NCBI RefSeq assembly: GCF_008035925.1 | Contig: NZ_CP036264.1 | Coordinates: forward strand, 953,774-1,017,773 | Direction: 5' to 3' | Source: Stieleria maiorica | GTDB lineage: Bacteria > Planctomycetota > Planctomycetia > Pirellulales > Pirellulaceae | Length of the DNA stretch: 64,000 bases | Shown here: in pieces, positions 44,841-53,313 of the stretch | How the letters are laid out: the number at the start of each line of letters is the position of its first letter | Numbering within the stretch: position 1 is the stretch's first letter | Position numbers and translations under genes: made by a program | Notes under the pieces: generated by a model | What the model was told of the DNA's origin: nothing | The model's input: the letters and a program-made list of their open reading frames with translations, nothing else | Database searches by the model: none

Positions 44841-46070
44841 TCAGGACTCGGTCGCATCGGGATCGCTGGTCAGCGCTTCGTGGGCGACGGGCAGATCGGG
44901 CAGGTGCCGCACCTTGGGCTTGCGAATTCGGCGGGTCTTTTTGGGAATCAGGCCTCGCATCAGTTCCAGTTTTCCGAAGCACAGCAGCCGATCGCCAGCC
45001 ATCAGCACACGGTCGGCTCTGGGATTGGGGATGACGGATGCACCGCGGTAGAGCGTCAGTGCGTTGATGTCTTTTTCTCTCAGCCCGGATGCCTGGATGG
45101 TTTTGTCGATGAATTCGGATCCTTCGGGGACATGGATCTCGGCCACGCCGTAACCGCGACTGACGGTCAGGCGCTGCCGCAAATCGATTTCGGGGAAATC
45201 GACTTGGGCGGCGATGTAGTCGATGATGGAACCGGCGATGTCCAGTTGCAGGCAGTGTTCGATGCCCTCCAGTCCGGGCGACGAGTTGACTTCCATGATC
45301 TGGGGGCCGTCCTTGCCTTCCAGCATGTCGACGCCGGCGACGCGCAAGCCCATGATTTGAGTGGTTCGGATGGCGGCTTCGCGATAGTCGTCGGGCAGAT
45401 CGACCGGTTCGGTGACACCGCCGCGGTGCACGTTGCTGCGAAACTCTTGGCCTTGGGCGACCCGCCGCATGGCGCCGACGACTTGGTCTCCGACCACAAA
45501 GGCGCGGATGTCTTTGCCTTTGCTCTCGGCGACAAACTTTTGGATCAGCACGTTTTGTTTTTGGCTTTGCAGCAACTCGACGATCGCTTCGGCGGCCTTG
45601 ACCGATTCGGCCAGCAGCACGCCGATGCCCTGTGTCCCCTCCAACAGCTTGATGATGACCGGAGCCCCGCCGACCCGTTCGATCGCCGGCAACACGTCGC
45701 GTTTGTCGCGTACGAAGGTGGTTTCGGGGATGCCGATCTGGTGGCGGCTGAGGATTTGCAGGCTACGGAGTTTGTCGCGGGAGTTGGAAATCCCGGCCGA
45801 GGAGTTGGTGGTGAAGATGTCCATCTGTTCGAACTGCCGCACGACGGCGGTGCCGAACTGGGTGATGGAGGCACCGATGCGTGGCAGCACGGCGTCGTAA
45901 TGCGACAGGTGTTTGCCGCGAAAGAACAGATCGGGTTCGGCCGGCTTCAGGTCGATGGCGAATTTCAACGTGTCCAGGACCTTCACCTTGTGGCCGCGTT
46001 GGATGGCGGCTTCGCGCAACCGGCGGGTGCTGTAGCAGCGAATACTTCGCGAGAGGATTCCGAGTTTCAT
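44841..46070 (-). CDS. RimK-type ATP-grasp ligase with C-terminal RCK_C domain
   Basis: 409 residues. N-terminal RimK fold (KLGILSRSIRCYSTRRL, FFRGKHLSHYDAVLPRIGAS), then ATP-grasp: APVIIKLLEGTQGIGVLLAE, QKFVAESKGKDIRAFVVGD, MRRVAQGQEFRSNVHRGG and MEVNSSPGLEGIE. RimK-type enzymes add amino acids (often Glu) to a carboxylate using ATP. From about residue 312 a TrkA_C/RCK_C-like domain follows (YGVAEIHVPEGSEFIDKTIQ, GDRLLCFGKLELMRGLI), normally a ligand-sensing part of ion-transport regulators, which hints at allosteric control. It is the second gene after an AspA/AstE-like gene on the same strand (49 bp gap). Its 3' end abuts a dispersed repeat. Confidence 0.9.
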   Translation of the reverse strand: MKLGILSRSIRCYSTRRLREAAIQRGHKVKVLDTLKFAIDLKPAEPDLFFRGKHLSHYDAVLPRIGASITQFGTAVVRQFEQMDIFTTNSSAGISNSRDKLRSLQILSRHQIGIPETTFVRDKRDVLPAIERVGGAPVIIKLLEGTQGIGVLLAESVKAAEAIVELLQSQKQNVLIQKFVAESKGKDIRAFVVGDQVVGAMRRVAQGQEFRSNVHRGGVTEPVDLPDDYREAAIRTTQIMGLRVAGVDMLEGKDGPQIMEVNSSPGLEGIEHCLQLDIAGSIIDYIAAQVDFPEIDLRQRLTVSRGYGVAEIHVPEGSEFIDKTIQASGLREKDINALTLYRGASVIPNPRADRVLMAGDRLLCFGKLELMRGLIPKKTRRIRKPKVRHLPDLPVAHEALTSDPDATES

Positions 46071-46119
46071 GGCGACACCGTATTGGCGATTCGATCAAAG
46101 GGACAAGGTGAACGGTAAT

Positions 46120-47208
46120 TCAATTCGGGTCGACGATTTGGATGTTCGTCGACAGGTGTTCTTGGGCGGTTCGTTGAACGTCGTCGGCCTGGGAATGTTT
46201 TTCCACGCGGCGGGCGCTTTTTGCGCCGGCCAGCCGTCCCAGGTGGACGACGGGCTCGCCGGGTTGGACGGCCGGCAGGGTCGACATCCCGATCACGATC
46301 CCGTCAAACGGGGCCAGGAGTTGGTTTTGGTCTTGATGGACCAGCGTGCTGTTGGTGGCGATCGGCTGGCCGGCGGCGACGGTGCTGCCCGGCGAGACGT
46401 GCATGTCCATGAACCCGCCGCGTTCGGCGCGGACCCACTTGGTTTGCTTGATTTTGACTTGGCCGGCCGGGATTTCCGGGTCGCCGTCCATCATGTCCAA
46501 TTCTTTCAGCACATTCAGAACGCCGCGTTTCATGCAGTCGACGATCGACGGTTCGACCTTCCAGACTTCGCCGCCTTCGACCACGATCGTCGGGCAGCCC
46601 GACAGCGTGGCTTCGCGGCGAAACGATCCCTTGGGGCCTTTGCCGTCCAGGATCACGCCGGCGCCGAAGGCTTCGGCCAGCCGCATGCACTGGGCGTTGC
46701 GAAAGTCGGCTCGGACGTTCGGGTAATTGGTCCGCCGCACCGCCGCGGTGTGCAGGTCGATCCCAAAATCGCTGCGGCGGACGATGGCATCAAAGATCAC
46801 CTTAGCCATCCGCGTGGCCATGCTTCCGCTGGCGTTGCCGGGAAAGCATCGATTCAGGTCCCGGCGGTCGGGCAGGTAGCGCGAGTGACGCTCGAACCCC
46901 AGCACGTTCAGGACCGGGATCAAGACGACCGTGCCCGCGGTCAGTTGCAACTCGCCGTCGGCGATCAGCGACCGGATGGCGCCGGTCCCGTTGATCTCAT
47001 CCCCGTGCAAGGCCCCGGAAACGAACACGGTCGGCCCGTCGCGGTGTCCGCGGATCACCCGCACGGCGATGCCGATATCGCGGCTGCTGTAACTTTCGGT
47101 GATCAATAGTTCCGAGTTGACCGATTCACCGGGCGCGATGGACTTGCCGAACCAAGCTTGGCTTGCAGAATGGGATTGACTTGAAGAATGGGATGGATCT
47201 GAAACCAT
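46120..47208 (-). CDS. Succinylglutamate desuccinylase/aspartoacylase (AspA/AstE) family metallohydrolase
   Basis: 362 residues from the ATG at 47208. The first 40 residues are a Ser/Gln-rich tail translated from a short imperfect repeat (SSSQSHSASQAWFG). The catalytic core has HGDEINGTGAI (zinc His and Glu), GIDLHTAAVRRTNYPNVRAD (third His ligand), and IVVEGGEVWKVEPS with a Glu of the acid/base type. The family hydrolyses N-acyl amino acids or releases aldehydes from N-acyl Lys. The C-terminus has a biotinyl/lipoyl-like beta segment (FMDMHVSPGSTVAAGQPIAT). It is coupled to the RimK-type ligase, suggesting a make-and-break amide pair. Confidence 0.9.
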   Translation of the reverse strand: MVSDPSHSSSQSHSASQAWFGKSIAPGESVNSELLITESYSSRDIGIAVRVIRGHRDGPTVFVSGALHGDEINGTGAIRSLIADGELQLTAGTVVLIPVLNVLGFERHSRYLPDRRDLNRCFPGNASGSMATRMAKVIFDAIVRRSDFGIDLHTAAVRRTNYPNVRADFRNAQCMRLAEAFGAGVILDGKGPKGSFRREATLSGCPTIVVEGGEVWKVEPSIVDCMKRGVLNVLKELDMMDGDPEIPAGQVKIKQTKWVRAERGGFMDMHVSPGSTVAAGQPIATNSTLVHQDQNQLLAPFDGIVIGMSTLPAVQPGEPVVHLGRLAGAKSARRVEKHSQADDVQRTAQEHLSTNIQIVDPN

Positions 47209-47377
47209 GGGGTGAACGATCGCAAAGCGCGCGGCTTTTAGTGAGTGTCGGACAATTCCTCTTCTATTATATGGCAGACGATGCGCTCGTTGCAGCGGGC
47301 AAGCGTTCCGATTGGGGCGGCGGAACGCCGGCCGATCAGGTACGATCTGTTGATCATTGGGTGTTGACTGGTAACGC

Positions 47378-48241
47378 ATGGCAAAACAATCTGACTATCC
47401 GATCTCCCGCGATGCCCGACTTGCCCGCGATGCGCCACGGCTTCGCGTGGGCAGCCGTCTGGGAAAATACCGGCTCAACCGACGGATCGGACAAGGCGGT
47501 TTTGCCGACGTCTACGCCGCGACCGACACGTTGTTGTCGACCAAGGTGGCGCTGAAAATCCCCAATTCAAGGTGGGTCACGCCGGAGCTGATCGATGAAT
47601 TTCGACGGGAAGTCAAGCTGACGATCGAGCTGGATCATCCCAACATCCTGCCGATTCGCGACGCCCGGTTCATCGAAGGCCACTTTGTGATCGTGTCGCC
47701 GTTGGCCAAACGAACCCTCAATGACCGGTTGACCAAGCGAATCCGGTTCGAGCTCGGGTTTGAGTTGATGTCGCAGTTGCTCGAAGCGGTTTCGTACGCC
47801 CACGCGATGGGGGTGATTCACTGTGACATCAAGCCCGAGAACATTCTGCTGTTCGACGACGACTGGTTGCGGCTGGCGGACTTCGGCATTGCCAAGGTGG
47901 CCCAGCAAACGATCAACGGTTCGGGGACCGGGACGCTCGGTTACATGCCTCCGGAGCAGGCGATGGGCAAGCCGTCGGCCCGCAGCGACGTGTTTTCGCT
48001 CGGTTTGATCGCCTACCGATTGTTCTCGGGAAAGTGGCCGGAGTATCCCTTCGATTGGCCGTTTCCCGGTGCGGCGACGATCCGCAAACGGGTGCATCCG
48101 GAACTGATCGGCATCATACGAAAATCGGTCGCCGTTAAACCGCGCGAGCGCTATGCCGATGCCAGTAAGATGGCCGCGGAGTGGGAGAAGTCGCGGACCA
48201 AGGCGATTCGACACGTCCTTCGCAAACGAAAATCTAATTAA
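47378..48241 (+). CDS. Small serine/threonine kinase
   Basis: 287 residues, essentially only a kinase domain. Glycine loop GQGGFADVY (about 38-46), Lys60 in KVALK, catalytic loop HCDIKPEN (Cys in place of the usual Arg of HRD, i.e. a non-RD kinase), DFGIA, and GTLGYMPPEQAMGKPS. Non-RD kinases usually need less activation-loop phosphorylation. There is no membrane segment. The stop TAA (48239-48241) is directly followed by the ATG of a PP2C phosphatase, so the two are co-translated, a classic opposing pair. Confidence 0.92.
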   Translation: MAKQSDYPISRDARLARDAPRLRVGSRLGKYRLNRRIGQGGFADVYAATDTLLSTKVALKIPNSRWVTPELIDEFRREVKLTIELDHPNILPIRDARFIEGHFVIVSPLAKRTLNDRLTKRIRFELGFELMSQLLEAVSYAHAMGVIHCDIKPENILLFDDDWLRLADFGIAKVAQQTINGSGTGTLGYMPPEQAMGKPSARSDVFSLGLIAYRLFSGKWPEYPFDWPFPGAATIRKRVHPELIGIIRKSVAVKPRERYADASKMAAEWEKSRTKAIRHVLRKRKSN

Positions 48242-49057
48242 ATGTCGAGCGAGCATCGCGTTTCCACATCGACGCCCCAGTCGCAGCTCTATCTGGAATG
48301 TGAGATGGAGCAGCCGGAGGTTCTCGACCAGGTCCAGGGCCAGGTGTTGGTGCTGGCCCGCACCTGTCCGGGCAAGCAAGATCCCAACGATGACAGCGCC
48401 GCGGTGATCCGCACCTTTGACGACGCCCTGGTCTTGGCCGTCGCCGATGGCGTCGGCGGGTCTCCGTCGGGGCACCGGGCATCCGCCATCGCCATGCAAT
48501 GTCTGGCCGAAAGTTTGCAGTCACAGACCGAAAGCGGCGATCTGCGGCCGTTGATCTTGGACGGGATCGAGAAAGCCAACACCCGCGTGCTGGAGCTGGG
48601 GATCGGAGCCGGGACGACGATCTCGGTGGTCGAGGTGCAGAACCGGGTCGCGCGGGGGTACCAGGTCGGCGATTCGATGGCCTTGGTTGTCGGTCAACGC
48701 GGCGTGATCAAGTGGAAATCGACCTCGCATTCGCCGGTCGGCTACGCCGTCGAATCGGGGATGATGGGCGAGGAGGAAGCGATGTATCACGACGATCGGC
48801 ACTTCGTTTCGAATCTGGTGGGGTCCAAAAGCATGCACATCGAAATCGGTCCGGCGGTCACGTTGGCCAAGCGTGACACGATCGTCTTGGCCAGCGACGG
48901 GCTGTTCGACAACTTGCATCTGGACGAGGTCTGTTCCTTGGCCCGCGTCGGCCCGCCGATCAAACGCATGCGCCGGCTGGTCGATCAGGCGACCGAGCGG
49001 ATGCACACCGAATTGGGCAAGCCAGATGACTTAAGCATCGTGTTGCTCGCGCCTTGA
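48242..49057 (+). CDS. PP2C-type protein phosphatase
   Basis: 271 residues beginning one base after the kinase stop. PP2C landmarks: LARTCPGKQDPNDDSAAVIR with an N-terminal acidic metal site, LAVADGVGGSPSGHRAS with the DGxGG motif, AGTTISVVEVQN, ARGYQVGDSMALVV, and TIVLASDGLFDNLHLDE plus KPDDLSIVLL at the C-terminus. The metal Asp residues look present. It should dephosphorylate targets of the upstream kinase. The gap to MgtE is filled by a GTAGCGGAA palindrome. Confidence 0.9.
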   Translation: MSSEHRVSTSTPQSQLYLECEMEQPEVLDQVQGQVLVLARTCPGKQDPNDDSAAVIRTFDDALVLAVADGVGGSPSGHRASAIAMQCLAESLQSQTESGDLRPLILDGIEKANTRVLELGIGAGTTISVVEVQNRVARGYQVGDSMALVVGQRGVIKWKSTSHSPVGYAVESGMMGEEEAMYHDDRHFVSNLVGSKSMHIEIGPAVTLAKRDTIVLASDGLFDNLHLDEVCSLARVGPPIKRMRRLVDQATERMHTELGKPDDLSIVLLAP

Positions 49058-49070
49058 GGCTGGTTGCACC

Positions 49071-49148
49071 GTAGCGGAATTCGCCAAGAATTTCGCCTTG
49101 GCGGCGAAGCCGCCCCGGGGCTCCGAAAGCCTTGGCGGCTTCCGCTAC
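49071..49148. repeat. GTAGCGGAA palindromic unit, uninterrupted copy
   Basis: 78 bp beginning GTAGCGGAATTCGCCAAG and ending CTTGGCGGCTTCCGCTAC, with GGCGGCGAAGCCGCC inside. The same unit at 23059-23361 is split by a different element, so this copy shows the undisturbed form. Confidence 0.75.
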
Positions 49149-49167
49149 GGCTGTCCCAGCCGTCGGC

Positions 49168-50595
49168 TCAAACGACCAGTCTCGACAGCAGCAACGTCGC
49201 CAACCCCAAGACGAAGAAGAAACCGCACATGTCGGTCACCGTGGTCAACAGCGGGCCGCTGGCCACGGCGGGGTCAAACCCGAATCGTTTGAGCACCAAA
49301 GGGACGACGCCACCGATCGAAACAGCGACCAACGTGTTGGCGAACAAGGCGACGCCGACGACCAGTCCCAAGTAGCCGTTGCCGTCGAAAATCACCGCGC
49401 AGATGGCGACCAGAAACCCCAGGACCGCGCCGTTGATCAGCCCCACGGTGACTTCCTTCCACCAAACGCGGAAGACTTCCGAGGGCCGCACCAGCCCGAG
49501 CGAAAGTTCACGCATGCTGACCGCGACCGCCTGGTTGCCGCTACAGCCGCTCATGTCGCTGATGATCGGCAGAAACACGGCCAGCGCGATCACCGCCTGC
49601 AACGTTTCTTGAAAGTAGGCGATCACTGCCGCGGCACCGATGTTCAGCAGGATGTTGATACTCAACCAGCTCAACCGTCGGCGGGCACGAAGCCACAGCG
49701 GCATCGAACGCAATTCCTCCCCACCGACGATCCCCTGGCTTTTCAGGTAGTCGCTCTCGGCCGCACGCGTTTCTTCGTAATTGACCGCTTCGCGGTGCAG
49801 GATTCCCTTCAGTCGTCCGTCTCGGTCCACCACCGGGACGCCCAGGAAGTGGTGGGCATCGAACAATTCGATCAGATCATCCAGCGGCGTCGTGTCGAGT
49901 ACCGAGATCGGCTCGGTGATCATCAGCTCGGACAGCTTGGAACCGCGCCGGACGAACAGCAGGTTTTGCATCGGCAGCACGCCGACCAGGGCATCGTCAT
50001 GGTCGCACACGTAGGCGTAGCGGACGTCGAAATCGCTGTAGATGTCGGCGTTCTTGTTCAGCTCCGCGATCACATCGGCGACGGTCATGTCGGGTGTGAA
50101 GCGGAGCATTTCCAAGACCATCATCCCGCCGGCGACGTCGTCGTCGTAGGACGCCAGTTGGCGAGCGGCGTCGGCTTCGACGACCGGCAGCACGTTCAGA
50201 ATGGCCGCCGCCTGCTGGTCGCTCAAATCGCCCAGGACGTCGGCCTGTTCGTCGCTGGGCAATTCCTGGACGATCGCCGCGGCGGTGTCCGGTTCCAGTG
50301 ATGCGATCGCATCGGCCGCCTGGACTTCCGGCAGGGCCGCGATCAAATCCGCGGCGTCTTCGGCATCGAGTTTCTCCAGGACCTGGACGCGGTGGTTTTC
50401 GTCCAACCGACTCAGCGCCAACGCCTGATCGGTCGTCGTCAGTTCCGAAAGGAACTCTTCCAAACTCTCCGGATCGCCCAGTTCGGCCAGGCGGGTCAGT
50501 TCTTCCCAGGGACGATCGGAAACGGCTACATCGCCGGCTTGCGAATCGAATCCATCGTTCGCTTCGATCGTGTCCGGTTCGTTTGGTGTCTTCAC
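49168..50595 (-). CDS. mgtE: MgtE-type magnesium transporter
   Basis: 475 residues from GTG at 50595, which has AAAGG about 10-14 bases upstream. Longer readings into the upstream repeat are rejected. The N-terminal MgtE helical domain (ELTRLAELGDPESLEEFLSE; EDAADLIAALPEVQAADAIA) is followed by two CBS domains (RYAYVCDHDDALVGVLPM; ISVLDTTPLDDLIELFDAHH), then five membrane helices (LSINILLNIGAAAVIAYF; PLLTTVTDMCGFFFVLGLAT). MgtE imports Mg2+ and is gated by cytoplasmic Mg2+ through the N and CBS parts. It sits next to corA (same strand). Confidence 0.94.
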   Translation of the reverse strand: MKTPNEPDTIEANDGFDSQAGDVAVSDRPWEELTRLAELGDPESLEEFLSELTTTDQALALSRLDENHRVQVLEKLDAEDAADLIAALPEVQAADAIASLEPDTAAAIVQELPSDEQADVLGDLSDQQAAAILNVLPVVEADAARQLASYDDDVAGGMMVLEMLRFTPDMTVADVIAELNKNADIYSDFDVRYAYVCDHDDALVGVLPMQNLLFVRRGSKLSELMITEPISVLDTTPLDDLIELFDAHHFLGVPVVDRDGRLKGILHREAVNYEETRAAESDYLKSQGIVGGEELRSMPLWLRARRRLSWLSINILLNIGAAAVIAYFQETLQAVIALAVFLPIISDMSGCSGNQAVAVSMRELSLGLVRPSEVFRVWWKEVTVGLINGAVLGFLVAICAVIFDGNGYLGLVVGVALFANTLVAVSIGGVVPLVLKRFGFDPAVASGPLLTTVTDMCGFFFVLGLATLLLSRLVV

Positions 50596-51043
50596 GGTGC
50601 CAGCCTTTCGTTTGAATCGGTCGAGGGGGCTGTCAGTCTGACGCGGATTCGTGGGCTGGCAAGCCGCGTTGGCCGCCCAGAGGGAAGAATCCGAGCGGCG
50701 GTCCGGGAGGGCTGCCGTCGATCGCGACTCGTTCCCGGACCGCTCAAAATCTGGATTTCGCGGTGGTTCAGAATTCAAGCGGAATGATTCCGCGATGGTT
50801 GGTCGACTCACAGCCGCCTTCGGGCGACGAAACACGAGTGACATCAGCCGATTCGCGCAAGCGTTCGGGCCCCAGCGTCGATGGAGGCCCGTCGATGGAG
50901 GCCCGTCGACGGAGGCCCGTCGACGGAGGCCCGTAGGCTGGCGCCAAACGGCTGATCCCAAGAGGGTTTCGCGGAATCGAAAACGCCAAAACCCTACGAA
51001 CGGACGGCCGGGAAGGGCGGTCGTACATCGCGGGGATCCTGCG
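50596..51043. repeat. Repeat gap between corA and mgtE
   Basis: 448 bp. It holds the inverted third copy of the long dispersed repeat (50742-51000), a 14-bp spacer expansion (GGAGGCCCGTCGAT, four times, 50883-50938), and a REP-like fragment at about 51001-51030. No gene. Confidence 0.85.
50742..51000 (-). repeat. Dispersed repeat, long subfamily, copy 3
   Basis: About 259 bp. Reverse-complemented it follows the 9491-9704 copy throughout, and the spacer between hairpin arms is enlarged by four 14-bp units at 50883-50938. Confidence 0.85.
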
Positions 51044-52126
51044 TCAGCCGCGGCCGATCCAGCCCTTGCGCCAAAAGAAGATCAACATGCCGACGCAGGT
51101 GAGGGACATCACCAGCCACAGCAAGGGATAGGAGTATTGGTAGTGCAGTTCGGGCATGTGTTCGAAGTTCATCCCGTAGATGCCGGCCATGAACGTCAAC
51201 GGAATGAACAAGCTGGCCATGATGGTCAGCACCTTCATCACGTCGTTGGTTCGGTTGGCGACCGACGACAGGTAGGTGTTCATCAATCCGGTTGCCATCT
51301 CACGATACATTTCGGCGACCTCCGATGTTTGGATGCAGTGGTCGTGGGTGTCACGCAGGTACAAACGCACGTCTTCGCCGATCAGCGAATAATCACCACG
51401 GACGAGCGAGTTGACCGCTTCACGTTGCGGCCAGACGGCGCGGCGGAGATTGATCAGCTGGTTCTTGAGTGTGTTCAGCTCGGCCAGGACCTCCGGCGAC
51501 GGATTGCGAATCACCTCGTCCTCCATCGCTTCCAAATCGTTGCCGACCCCCTCCAGCACCGGATAGTACCCGTCCACGATGGTGTCGGCGATCGCGTAGG
51601 CCAGGTAGTCGGCCCCGCGTTTTCGAATGATGCCCTTGCCGCTTTTGATTCGTTTCCGGACCGGATCCAGGATGTCACCGTAGCGTTCTTGGAACGTGAT
51701 CACGTAGTTTTTCGCCAGGACGATGCTGACCTGTTCCATGTCGACGCGATAGCGGGACTGTTCCTCGGGGTCTTTCAAACGCACCATTCGAACGACGATC
51801 AACAGCTGGTCGTCATACAGTTCGGTCTTGGGACGCTGGGGGACATTGACGACATCTTCCAACAGCAGCGGGTGCAGCGAGAAGATCGATCCGATCTTGT
51901 TCATCACCGATCGATCGCCGAATCCTTGCACGTCGATCCAACCGACCGTCTCCGCTTTCAGGATTTCGGGCAATTGATCCAGGTCTTCGATCAGGTGGTC
52001 ATCCACGCTTTGGGGATTGTAGAAAATGCCTCTGACCACCGGTCGCGGCGATTGCTTGGAGATCACCAGGGTGCCGGGCCGGGCGCCGACGCGGGTGTAT
52101 TGTTTCTTGAAGATGCCGGGACTCAT
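51044..52126 (-). CDS. corA: CorA magnesium/cobalt channel
   Basis: 360 residues. The N-terminal cytoplasmic funnel (RPVVRGIFYNPQSVDDHLIE; IDVQGFGDRSVMNKIGSIFS; RVDMEQVSIVLAKNYVITFQ) leads to two C-terminal membrane helices joined by the signature GMN loop (MAGIYGMNFEHMPEL), followed by LLWLVMSLTCVGMLIFFW. GMN marks the selectivity filter for Mg2+/Co2+ in this family. It lies 56 bp downstream of the receptor channel gene on the same strand and may belong to that transcript. MgtE follows after a repeat-filled gap. Confidence 0.94.
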   Translation of the reverse strand: MSPGIFKKQYTRVGARPGTLVISKQSPRPVVRGIFYNPQSVDDHLIEDLDQLPEILKAETVGWIDVQGFGDRSVMNKIGSIFSLHPLLLEDVVNVPQRPKTELYDDQLLIVVRMVRLKDPEEQSRYRVDMEQVSIVLAKNYVITFQERYGDILDPVRKRIKSGKGIIRKRGADYLAYAIADTIVDGYYPVLEGVGNDLEAMEDEVIRNPSPEVLAELNTLKNQLINLRRAVWPQREAVNSLVRGDYSLIGEDVRLYLRDTHDHCIQTSEVAEMYREMATGLMNTYLSSVANRTNDVMKVLTIMASLFIPLTFMAGIYGMNFEHMPELHYQYSYPLLWLVMSLTCVGMLIFFWRKGWIGRG

Positions 52127-52182
52127 GGACCCCTTCCTGATGTTGAATGTCGATGACCACGAACAAGACCATCGTCGTCGCG

Positions 52183-53313
52183 TTACTGGTCGCTGCCCAG
52201 ATAGCTCTGCACGGTGTCTTCCCAGTCGGACGAGGATGTCTGGTGGAGTAGACTTCGATTGATCGGTTCACGCAATGGACTGTCGCTGGGAAGGGCAAAC
52301 GCGTAACTCTGACGCTCAAACGTGACCGGCAGCACGTAGAGATTGCTCGAATCGGCTTGGAAGACCAGGTGTCGAAGGATCGGTGCGTCGTAGACGACCG
52401 CATCGATGCGCCCCTGGTCCAAATTCTCGAGCGCCGCTTCGACGGTCTGGTACGACCGGAAACGGATATGGTGTGAACGCAAATAGTCCGCCGAGGTCGA
52501 CCCGGCGACCGTGGCGACTTTGACGCGCGACAGATCGCCCGGTCCGGCCACCCGCGAGCGGAGCTGATCGACCGTCAACACCGAAGTGACCGCCGCGGTG
52601 AAGCTGGCGATGATGAACAGACCGGCAAACATCCAGATCAATCCGATCAGCCGACCCGGTACGGTTCGCGGGACCTTGTCGCCATAGCCCACCGTCGTCA
52701 GCGTCACCGCCGCCCACCACAACCCGGCACCGATCCCCCGCACGACCCCGTACTGAAAGTCACCGCCGCGGTGTTTTCGTTCAAAGAAATAGACCGCGAC
52801 CGCACTGATCAACATCGCGAACATCAATCCGGCGAGGATCCGCAGGAACGTGGGCGAGAGGACCGCCTCGATGATCCCCGGCCATGCCGGTCTGCGTTGC
52901 GTGCTGCCGAGTGCGATGCCCAGCCCGGAATGGAAGAACGCGTGCGTGAAATCCATCCGTTTCTCGCGTTCGGCGTTGACGGTGATGGCGGCCACCGCGA
53001 TGTCCACCCGGCCGGCTTCCACCGCGTCGAGCATCTCGTCGAGTGATAGCGATTGGTAGCGAAGCTGGATCTGATGCCCGGACTCCACTTCCAAGTCCGA
53101 CTTGATCTTCTCGATCAGGTCGATGCTGATGCCCTGCCAGCGGCCGTCCGCCTGCTCCATCGCAAACGGTGGGACGCTGCGACTGGCCACCGTCAGCGTG
53201 TCGGGGATCTCGATCGCCGGTGGCGGATCGACCGGTTGTGAAAACGCCACCGGCATCGATGTCGGCAGACCGAACATCACCAAGAGCACCGCCGCGACTG
53301 GTCGAGCGATCAT
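52183..53313 (-). CDS. Ionotropic-glutamate-receptor-like K+-selective channel
   Basis: 376 residues from ATG at 53313 (signal peptide IARPVAAVLLVMFGLPTSM). Domain order matches prokaryotic GluR0-type receptors: periplasmic ligand lobe 1 (LTVASRSVPPFAME; ISIDLIEKIKSDLEVE; ITVNAEREKRMDFT with the ligand-carboxylate Arg), membrane helix M1 (about 156-178), pore helix and filter TTVGYGD (206-212), M2 (VPGRLIGLIWMFAGLFIIAS) ending in FTAAVTSVL, which recalls SYTANLAAF, then lobe 2 (ATVAGSTSADYLRS, AVVYDAP). An amino acid or similar small ligand should open a K+ channel. It overlaps its upstream paralogue (ATGA). Confidence 0.93.
   Translation of the reverse strand: MIARPVAAVLLVMFGLPTSMPVAFSQPVDPPPAIEIPDTLTVASRSVPPFAMEQADGRWQGISIDLIEKIKSDLEVESGHQIQLRYQSLSLDEMLDAVEAGRVDIAVAAITVNAEREKRMDFTHAFFHSGLGIALGSTQRRPAWPGIIEAVLSPTFLRILAGLMFAMLISAVAVYFFERKHRGGDFQYGVVRGIGAGLWWAAVTLTTVGYGDKVPRTVPGRLIGLIWMFAGLFIIASFTAAVTSVLTVDQLRSRVAGPGDLSRVKVATVAGSTSADYLRSHHIRFRSYQTVEAALENLDQGRIDAVVYDAPILRHLVFQADSSNLYVLPVTFERQSYAFALPSDSPLREPINRSLLHQTSSSDWEDTVQSYLGSDQ

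Noticed and set aside
49132-50301. 389-residue rightward open frame opposite mgtE
   Set aside because: His/Asp/Gln-rich shadow; MgtE motifs are clear on the other strand.
50596-50961. Longer MgtE start inside the repeat
   Set aside because: The added residues translate a dispersed repeat present elsewhere in noncoding positions; the GTG at 50595 has a proper ribosome binding site.
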